Positions 53,430-59,142 of a stretch of DNA of 59,142 nt are shown one piece after another. Numbering within the stretch: the stretch's first letter is position 1; each line of letters starts with the position of its first letter. The stretch is from NCBI GenBank assembly GCA_905479805.1, contig CAJQNY010000044.1:1-59142 (forward strand), read 5' to 3'. The stretch comes from an uncultured Arenicella sp. Lineage in GTDB: Bacteria; Pseudomonadota; Gammaproteobacteria; Arenicellales; Arenicellaceae. Both the position numbers and the translations under genes were made by a program. Under the pieces are notes generated by a model. That model ran no database searches, had not been told where the DNA came from, and saw only the letters and a program-made list of their open reading frames with translations.

Positions 53430-54215
53430 ATGCAAGTAAACAAAGAGCCACGCCTGATAGATTCACATTGTCATATTGATTTCGCGGAGTTTGACCACGA
53501 TCGACCGCAAGTATTACTCAGAGCCGAGCAAATCGGCGTATCTAAAATCATTGTGCCTAGTGTCACACAAGACTCATGGGCCAATACCATACAGATCTGC
53601 TCACAAAGTAACTCGCTAGAACTTGCCTTAGGACTTCATCCGGTTTTTATTGATCAACACCAACCACAACACCTTGTTGAATTGGATGATCTCATTGACG
53701 CGCATTCACCGATAGCCGTTGGCGAAATTGGCCTCGACTATTACCTAAAAGATCTGGACCGTGACAAACAAACGATTTTCTTTACCAAGCAACTTATTAT
53801 AGCAAAGCGCCAAGCACTCCCCGTCATTATTCACAATCGTAAAGCTCACGATGAGTGCATTCGCATCTTAGCTAACATTGGCGTGAACGGAGGGATTGTA
53901 CACGCATTCAACGGCAGTATTCAGCAAGCGCATAAGTATATAGAAATGGGTTTCTATTTAGGCTTCGGTGGCATGCTTACCTATGAACGATCTACTAAGC
54001 TACGAGCTCTTTTAAAGGCGATCCCACTTGAGCACATAGTACTGGAAACAGATGCTCCCGACATGGTTGTGTCTCAGCATCGTGGCACAAGAAATAGCCC
54101 AGAATACCTTCCGTACATACTAGACGCAGTCGCTAAATGTCTCGACTCAACACGCGAAGAAGTTGCGAGAGTCACCACGCAAAATGTGCAAAGCTTATTC
54201 GAACTTAAACCTTAA
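53430..54215 (+). CDS. tatD: TatD family metal-dependent DNase
   Basis: 261 residues. Amidohydrolase-fold 3'-5' exonuclease/DNase. Metal ligands: IDSHCHIDF at the N-terminus, GEIGLDYY, then HNRKAHDE, HAFNGS and LETDAPDM. Length and order match the family (YcfH/TatD/YjjV type; the subgroup is not resolved). Starts ATG 53430, 21 bases from divergent tcdA. Its stop lies in one arm of a perfect inverted repeat. Confidence 0.94.
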   Translation: MQVNKEPRLIDSHCHIDFAEFDHDRPQVLLRAEQIGVSKIIVPSVTQDSWANTIQICSQSNSLELALGLHPVFIDQHQPQHLVELDDLIDAHSPIAVGEIGLDYYLKDLDRDKQTIFFTKQLIIAKRQALPVIIHNRKAHDECIRILANIGVNGGIVHAFNGSIQQAHKYIEMGFYLGFGGMLTYERSTKLRALLKAIPLEHIVLETDAPDMVVSQHRGTRNSPEYLPYILDAVAKCLDSTREEVARVTTQNVQSLFELKP

Positions 54216-54267
54216 AACCAAACTGGTAAGTGGCTTTTCAGCATTAGCGGTAGAAACTGGTTTTAAG
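54211..54267. repeat. 10-bp perfect inverted repeat holding both stop codons of convergent genes
   Basis: CTTAAAACCA (54211-54220) and TGGTTTTAAG (54258-54267). The tatD stop (54213-54215) lies in the left arm and the stop of the small minus-strand gene (complement of 54263-54265) in the right arm. Loop of 37 bases. Confidence 0.9.
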
Positions 54268-54451
54268 CGTAGCCCGGCAGCTCTTCCCAGCCCATTTTTT
54301 TCATTCCATGATGCTCCAATCCCTTGACCTCACACGCGACTAAATGAGCACGCGGATCTTTTGCCACACCACATTTAGTACACGCATTAATACGCACGCG
54401 ACCATTTCGAGGATTATAAAATGTCACCCATTTATGTTTTTCGTTTATCAT
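54263..54451 (-). CDS. Small Cys-pair protein, possible zinc-binding
   Basis: 62 residues: basic, with a strand pattern WVTFYNPRNGRVRINACTKCGVAKDP. One CxxC pair (ACTKCG) plus a further Cys and two His (VACEVKGLEHHG) could bind one metal. GGGT upstream of the ATG is a weak ribosome site. I do not recognise it, but composition and distinct motif content argue against a random ORF. It is convergent with tatD. Confidence 0.55.
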   Translation of the reverse strand: MINEKHKWVTFYNPRNGRVRINACTKCGVAKDPRAHLVACEVKGLEHHGMKKMGWEELPGYA

Positions 54452-54593
54452 GATTACCCAACCCTAAATTTACAACTAAAGAACTTTCCAGTTCTACCCA
54501 GCGCTTACTATAATCGACTTGTTAATAAAAAACATAGATCAAGCCGTTTAATTAACAATCCTTATTAATGTGACAAATGACCAATAACCCAAT

Positions 54594-55355
54594 ATGAAAG
54601 AAACACTAAGTGCAGCCGTGCTATTAATCGGTGACGAACTATTGTCTGGGAGCATACAAGATGTAAATTTAGCGCATATCGCCAAGACGCTTGAACAGCA
54701 GGGCATTAGGGTGCGAGAGACACGAATAGTGCCTGATATAGAAGACGAAATAGTTGCCGCAGTAAATCACTTACGGAAGAAATATCATTACGTTTTCACG
54801 ACTGGCGGCATCGGACCGACTCATGACGACATAACCTCAGATTCGATCGCCAAAGCCTTTGGCGTGAAAAATGTTATCCAGCAAAGCGTCTTCGATCTGT
54901 TTAAAAGTTACTTGGATGCCAAAGGACTTGAATTTACGACCGCTGCACAACGCATGGCCTATGCGCCGGAAGGTGCCGAGATAATTGAAACTGGTGGCAG
55001 TGCCATTCCTGGTTACCGAGTCGAAAATGTGTTCGTCATGGCTGGCGTTCCGCGCATTATGCAGACCATGTTAGAAGCTTCATTGGACCGACTTGAAGTA
55101 GGTTCCGCCATATTGAATTCAGCCGTCCATGCGAATGTTCGCGAAGGCGAAATAGCCAAGGATTTACAAGAAATTCAAGATGCGCACCCCAATGTTGACA
55201 TCGGCAGTTACCCACAAGACCGCGCGACCAGCCAGATCAAATACTCTGTCGTCATGGTGGTGCGGGGAGTAGATCAGCAAGAAATTGATGCGGTTTGTGA
55301 AAAAATACTGGCTGCTTGTACAGCTCTTGGCCATAAAGCCGTTTTAGCCAATTAA
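54594..55355 (+). CDS. CinA-type molybdopterin-binding domain protein
   Basis: 253 residues. MoCF-fold domain of the CinA/COG1058 kind: AAVLLIGDELLSGSIQDVNLAHIA, FTTGGIGPTHDDITSDSIAKAFG with the T-G-G-x-G-P-T motif, and PGYRVENVFVMAGVPRIM. The C-terminal deamidase domain of full CinA is missing. Relatives have been assigned as nicotinamide mononucleotide or ADP-ribose pyrophosphatase-like enzymes; the activity here is not determined. Starts after a 142-base gap. Confidence 0.88.
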   Translation: MKETLSAAVLLIGDELLSGSIQDVNLAHIAKTLEQQGIRVRETRIVPDIEDEIVAAVNHLRKKYHYVFTTGGIGPTHDDITSDSIAKAFGVKNVIQQSVFDLFKSYLDAKGLEFTTAAQRMAYAPEGAEIIETGGSAIPGYRVENVFVMAGVPRIMQTMLEASLDRLEVGSAILNSAVHANVREGEIAKDLQEIQDAHPNVDIGSYPQDRATSQIKYSVVMVVRGVDQQEIDAVCEKILAACTALGHKAVLAN

Positions 55356-55395
55356 AACTTTGTGGTACTCCTCGCAACCATAAGCAAGTTCCTGC

Positions 55396-55977
55396 TTATT
55401 TCCCATATCTGAAACAGTCGACAGCATGGTCGTTCACCATGCCGCAGGCCTGCATAAATGCATAGCAGATGGTGCTGCCAGTAAACTTAAAACCTAACTT
55501 TTTAAGCGCTTTGCTCAACGCATCTGATTCTGCAGTGGTCGCCGGAACGTCCGCCATCGTTTTTGGGTGGTTGATTTTTGGTGTACCGTTAACAAAAGAC
55601 CACAAAAATTCAGAAAATGTGGGCCCTTCACCGCGCAGTGCGCGCTCTTGCATTTCAAGGTACAACTGAGCATTCACGATAAATGCATTAACCTTCAATT
55701 TATTTCTTATTATTCCTGCGTCAGCTAATAATTTTTCACGTTTAACTTGGGTATATTTCGCTATCTTTTCTGGGTCAAAGCCATCGAACACCTTGCGATA
55801 ATGTTCACGCTTCCGCAATACGGTAATCCAACTTAATCCTGCTTGGGCGCCCTCCAAATTAAGCATTTCAAATAATTTTAGATCGTCATAGACAGGAACG
55901 CCCCACTCCTCGTCATGATAGGCCTGATACTGTTCGTCTTCCCCACACCAACTACAGCGTTGCATATCTCCCATCAT
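55396..55977 (-). CDS. tag: DNA-3-methyladenine glycosylase I
   Basis: 193 residues. Excises 3-methyladenine. N-terminal MQRCSWCG and the C-terminal His/Cys residues (CYAFMQACGMVNDH) form the Tag zinc site; YHDEEWGVPVYDDLKLFEML and LNLEGAQAGLSWITVLRKREHYR are diagnostic. The ATG at 55977 overlaps the stop of the MFS-PlsC gene (ATGA), coupling their translation. Confidence 0.95.
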   Translation of the reverse strand: MMGDMQRCSWCGEDEQYQAYHDEEWGVPVYDDLKLFEMLNLEGAQAGLSWITVLRKREHYRKVFDGFDPEKIAKYTQVKREKLLADAGIIRNKLKVNAFIVNAQLYLEMQERALRGEGPTFSEFLWSFVNGTPKINHPKTMADVPATTAESDALSKALKKLGFKFTGSTICYAFMQACGMVNDHAVDCFRYGK

Positions 55978-57830
55978 CGCTCATCTCCACGCAAGGCGAC
56001 TACTTTGTCAAACATTCTTATTCGGTCTGCCTCTTCCGCCGGCACAGGGGGCCCGCTAATCACCGAAATTTTACTCATAAAACGCCTAGGCATTCCTTTC
56101 ATTGCTCTTCCTCTATGGCGCGAGAACCAGGTTCCCCACATTCCTTTTAACGCCACGGGCACTACAGGCACCGGGTTTCTTTTTAGTATTTTTTCCATGC
56201 CAGGCTGAAACTTAGCAATCTCACCATTCTTGGTGATTCCGCCTTCGGGGAAAATGAAAACCAGATGGCCATCGTCTAAAGATTCTGCGATGGAATTCAT
56301 GGCTTGTTCCAACATTTCGGGCCGGTCACGTTTTGTCGCAATCGGAATTGATCGCAGAGATTTAAACACCCATTTTATGATCGGCAATTCATAGAATGAG
56401 TAATACATCACAAATCGTGCAGGTCGTGGAGAAAGCGCCAGTAATATTATTGGGTCAACAAAACTTACATGATTGCACACCACCAAAGCTGGACCTTCTT
56501 CAGGAATATGATGCAAATCTTGTTTCTTAATTCGATACACACTGTGAATCAATAACCATCCAATTAGCCGTAATACGAAATGCGGAACCACAGAGATAAT
56601 ATAGAGCGTAACAATAAAATTCAGGATGGCGGCTACCTTAAAAATCTGCAGAACGGTGAAGTCCAAATAAAGCATCAAGGCTGCCAAGCCGCCAGCAACC
56701 ACCATGAAGATTGAGTTCAGAATATTATTGACGGCAAACATTCTCGAACGCAGGCCTTCTTCGGTTCGAATTTGAATGAATGCATACAACGGCACAATGA
56801 ACATACCCGAGCAGAAAGCAATCATCGTCATATTCAATATGACCCACCAAGTGCCGTCGGTAGCCAGCATTTCCATAAGCGTGCGTAACTCTTCGGCGGG
56901 CGGCACCATCGAGGTGCTTAACTGCCAAGTGAAAAAGCTAATGCCTAAGGCACCCAATGGCATCAAGCCAATTTCAACGCGGCCACCTGAAAGTTTAGAA
57001 CAGGTCATAGAACCAGCGGCAATGCCAATGGTAAAGGTAGCCAATAGCAAGGTAGCAGCACTGTAGTCACCATAAAGGACTTGGCTAGCAAAGGTAGGAA
57101 ACTGCGTTAAGACTATCGAAGCAAAAAACCAAAACCAAGAAATTGCCAATATAGCCAAATAGACGGGTCTATTCGCTCGAGCCAAATTAATGATTTTTTT
57201 GGTACTCTGCCAAACATTCAATGAAACTTTCAGTTCTGGGCTGGCTGCAAGTGCATCTGGTATCTTTTGACTGGTAAACCAACCAAGTAGCGCGATAGCG
57301 ACCAAGGCGACCATCAACGGATACTCTAGCGATTCTCTCCCGCCTAAGAAACCACCGATAATCGTCCCTAACAAAATAGCGACAAAGGTGCCTGCCTCAA
57401 CATATCCATTCGCGCCTAAAATTTCATTTCTTTCTAAGTGCTGGGGCAGAATGCTGTATTTGATCGGTCCAAAAAAAGCCGACTGAGTACCGAGCAAAAA
57501 TAATATAGCTAGCATTAGTTCGACTGATTTCAGATACAAGGCCACGCAACCTAGAATCATAATGACAATTTCGGCTAACTTAATATTACGTATCAACCAT
57601 GATTTTTCATACTTGTCGGCCAATTGCCCGGCCGTAGAACCGAACATTAGAAATGGCGCGATAAAAGCCACTAGCGCTACATTCTGCAGAATCGCATCAT
57701 TCTCGACCACGAGCCGATAGGTAATGAGAATCGCTAAGGCATTCTTGTATAAATTATCGTTGAACGCACCCAAAAATTGCGTGCAAAAATAAGGCAGAAA
57801 CTTACGTTGCGTTATTAGACTATTGGACAT
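55974..57830 (-). CDS. MFS transporter fused to PlsC-type lysophospholipid acyltransferase
   Basis: 618 residues. Residues 1-~410 are a major facilitator with about twelve helices (QFLGAFNDNLYKNALAILITY, GTQSAFFGPIKYSILPQHL: an LplT-like lysophospholipid flippase pattern). Residues ~430-618 are a PlsC acyltransferase: NHVSFVDP (HxxxxD), FVMYYSFYELPI, RSIPIATKRD, FPEGGITKNG and VPVALKGMWG. In E. coli the lysophospholipid flippase LplT and the Aas acyltransferase-synthetase are separate; here the AMP-ligase domain of Aas is missing. It would flip lysophospholipid in and re-acylate it. Coupled to tag. Confidence 0.92.
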   Translation of the reverse strand: MSNSLITQRKFLPYFCTQFLGAFNDNLYKNALAILITYRLVVENDAILQNVALVAFIAPFLMFGSTAGQLADKYEKSWLIRNIKLAEIVIMILGCVALYLKSVELMLAILFLLGTQSAFFGPIKYSILPQHLERNEILGANGYVEAGTFVAILLGTIIGGFLGGRESLEYPLMVALVAIALLGWFTSQKIPDALAASPELKVSLNVWQSTKKIINLARANRPVYLAILAISWFWFFASIVLTQFPTFASQVLYGDYSAATLLLATFTIGIAAGSMTCSKLSGGRVEIGLMPLGALGISFFTWQLSTSMVPPAEELRTLMEMLATDGTWWVILNMTMIAFCSGMFIVPLYAFIQIRTEEGLRSRMFAVNNILNSIFMVVAGGLAALMLYLDFTVLQIFKVAAILNFIVTLYIISVVPHFVLRLIGWLLIHSVYRIKKQDLHHIPEEGPALVVCNHVSFVDPIILLALSPRPARFVMYYSFYELPIIKWVFKSLRSIPIATKRDRPEMLEQAMNSIAESLDDGHLVFIFPEGGITKNGEIAKFQPGMEKILKRNPVPVVPVALKGMWGTWFSRHRGRAMKGMPRRFMSKISVISGPPVPAEEADRIRMFDKVVALRGDER

Positions 57831-57954
57831 GCGTAATCGCCCGGGACTAACCGCGTTTAGTTATAATCATCTGAAAAGGTTACCATCAAGACGAAACTAA
57901 TAGTAGTAGGCATTTATACTCCTATTCGCGCTTCTGACACATAGACTTTAACGA

Positions 57955-59001
57955 ATGAAAGCTATTCCCTACGACTATTTAATAATCGGCCAAGGCCTCG
58001 CTGGCTCGATACTTTCCTACCATCTAATGGCGGAGAAGCAATCGGTGCTGGTAATAGACAATCATCATCATCAAAGCTCATCAAGAGTCGCTGCCGGAAT
58101 GATCAACCCAATAACTGGCCACCGCTTAAGTCTAAGCCAAGATTTCGAACACTATTATGCAGTTGCCAAGCAATGCTACGCCAGCATGGGCCACGCCATT
58201 CAGACAGAACTCATTTCATTCGTGAAACAAAGAAGGCTAATTAGAAATACCGGTCAACTTGATTATCTTGGCAAAAGGCTAGAACAACCGGAATACCAGG
58301 AAATATTGCACGACTTCGACGAAAGCCCAACTGAATTCCATAACCCTCAAATCGGTTCAATTGGGGTCAATTCTTCTGCTGTGGTTGACTGTAAACAACT
58401 TCTGGACTCTGTGAGTGTTTGGTTAGAGCAACATAGTGCATTACGAAAAATGAAGGTTAACTACCAAGACCTAAAAAATGAAGGCCAGCATATTGCTCTC
58501 GGGGAAATTCGTGCCAAGGCCGTAATATTTTGTGAAGGCGCAGCCGCCATTGCAAATCCTTGGCTGAATCACCTACCTTTTAAACTGGCCAAAGGAGAAA
58601 TACTCAGTCTTAAGCTTGAGCAAGATTATGACGGTAGATTACTCAACTGGGGAGATTGGATGGCGCCGTCTAGTTCTTCGCAGGTTGTCAAGCTTGGTTC
58701 AAGTTATGAGTGGAATGATCTTGATCTGACAACAAGCGAAGAAACAGCGGAAAAATTACTAACAAGCCTGCACGAAAACACCCATTTCAGTGGTGAAGTA
58801 ATAGAACACCAGGCAGGAATTCGACCCGCCAGCAAAGATCGGCGGCCATTCATTGGAGCTATGCAGAATCTAAACAATGCCTATTGTTTCAACGGTTTTG
58901 GCAGTAAAGGCTGTTTGATCATCCCTTTTTACGCGCAGCTTTTATGCGATCACCTCATTAATGACACAGCAATTTCAAGGGAGCTCACTAAATGGCTTTA
59001 A
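57955..59001 (+). CDS. DAO-family FAD-dependent oxidoreductase
   Basis: 348 residues. FAD motif YDYLIIGQGLAGSILSYHL with SSRVAAGMINPITGHR (the RVAAGM-NP block common to glycine oxidase/MnmC-like proteins), and a C-terminal GIRPASKDRRPFIG then NAYCFNGFGSKGCLIIP. Related to D-amino acid/glycine oxidases; substrate not known. Its last codons overlap the start of the next gene by ten bases. Confidence 0.88.
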   Translation: MKAIPYDYLIIGQGLAGSILSYHLMAEKQSVLVIDNHHHQSSSRVAAGMINPITGHRLSLSQDFEHYYAVAKQCYASMGHAIQTELISFVKQRRLIRNTGQLDYLGKRLEQPEYQEILHDFDESPTEFHNPQIGSIGVNSSAVVDCKQLLDSVSVWLEQHSALRKMKVNYQDLKNEGQHIALGEIRAKAVIFCEGAAAIANPWLNHLPFKLAKGEILSLKLEQDYDGRLLNWGDWMAPSSSSQVVKLGSSYEWNDLDLTTSEETAEKLLTSLHENTHFSGEVIEHQAGIRPASKDRRPFIGAMQNLNNAYCFNGFGSKGCLIIPFYAQLLCDHLINDTAISRELTKWL

Positions 59002-59142
59002 CCGACAACGCACACCGTTTCGTAAAAAATATCTATCCAAACAACTCGGTAAGCACACATTGGTAATTGACGCAACTTATAACAAGGTTTCCGACATTCT
59101 ATTTTTACTCAATCAAGACTCCAATAAAATTATAGTTTTTGA
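58992..59142 (+). pseudogene. Putative YtqB-type SAM methyltransferase, frame change in an A-run; cut off by window edge
   Basis: ATG 58992 opens a reading MALTDNAHRFVKNIYP, then stops at 59064-59066. Re-reading one base back in the run of six As (59024-59029) gives RFVKKYLSKQLGKHTLVID followed by ATYNKVSDILFLLNQ, open to the window end and resembling the rRNA-methylase-like family (N-terminal LT-NA--FV, then VIDAT-GNGHDTLFLA). The heptamer there, A-AAA-AAT, is a -1 slippery sequence in the right frame. The glycines expected in SAM motif I (ATxGxGxDT) are gone, so a decaying gene is as likely as programmed frameshifting or a sequence error. Confidence 0.5.

Overview
This is 59 kb of ordinary, densely packed chromosome from a gammaproteobacterium, probably free-living, aerobic and aquatic. 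The evidence is gene order: rsmD-ftsY-ftsE-ftsX-rpoH, coaD with a 2x[4Fe-4S] ferredoxin, argH opposite hemC/hemD-hemX-hemY, lptM-lysA, and ygfB/zapA/6S RNA/ygfA with pepP and a UbiH-family hydroxylase are all gammaproteobacterial neighbourhoods. Base composition looks mid-40s % GC by eye. I could not place it to genus. I see no rRNA, tRNA, CRISPR array, insertion sequence, integrase or phage genes.

Layout. 1-2.7 kb (minus): end of a phosphate-transport-associated DUF47 gene, a DoxX protein, a beta-carbonic anhydrase and a lipoprotein TAXI receptor. 2.9-5.1 kb (plus): LpxD-like acyltransferase, DUF374 acyltransferase and arsenate reductase/LMW-PTPase. 5.1-8.2 kb (minus): PBP1b and a TPR lipoprotein resembling the PBP1b activator LpoP. 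8.6-11.7 kb (plus): an uncharacterised dynamin-like GTPase and two small PEGA-like lipoproteins. 11.7-13.2 kb (minus): ferredoxin, coaD, rsmD. 13.3-18.9 kb (plus): ftsYEX, rpoH behind a perfect CIRCE operator, gor and a small membrane protein. 18.9-24.1 kb (minus): mutM, hemY, hemX and a fused hemC-hemD. 24.2-28.5 kb (plus): argH, lptM, lysA, a DUF4124-glutaredoxin protein, xthA. 28.5-38.7 kb: zapG (minus), prc (plus), then lnt, a DUF4124 coiled-coil protein, lgt, a PfkB kinase, gcvH, fur (all minus), a PhnD-like binding protein (plus) and a UbiH-family hydroxylase (minus). 38.7-43.1 kb: pepP and ygfB (minus), a ZapB-like protein, zapA, 6S RNA, ygfA and a lipoprotein cyclophilin (plus). 43.4-50.3 kb is the most accessory-looking part: an SDR epimerase, a GlpD-like dehydrogenase and a glycosyltransferase (plus), facing a flippase/beta-propeller fusion and a hexapeptide acyltransferase (minus). 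50.4-59.1 kb: slyD, a B12-radical SAM protein, tcdA, tatD, a small Cys-pair protein, a CinA-type protein, tag, an MFS-PlsC fusion, a DAO-family oxidoreductase and the broken or frameshifted start of a methyltransferase.

Much of the window serves the envelope. It makes and matures lipoproteins (lgt, lnt) and LPS (lpxD, lptM), builds peptidoglycan (PBP1b/LpoP-like, prc, zapG), handles phospholipid (MFS-PlsC), and supplies division and secretion (ftsYEX, zapA, ZapB-like). Haem, lysine and arginine synthesis and DNA repair (mutM, xthA, tag, tatD) make up most of the rest.

The observations I rate highest are the perfect CIRCE element in front of rpoH, the flippase-like/beta-propeller fusion, the dynamin GTPase with its own promoter, a slippery-heptamer frame change at the right edge, and repeated short tandem duplications at gene junctions.
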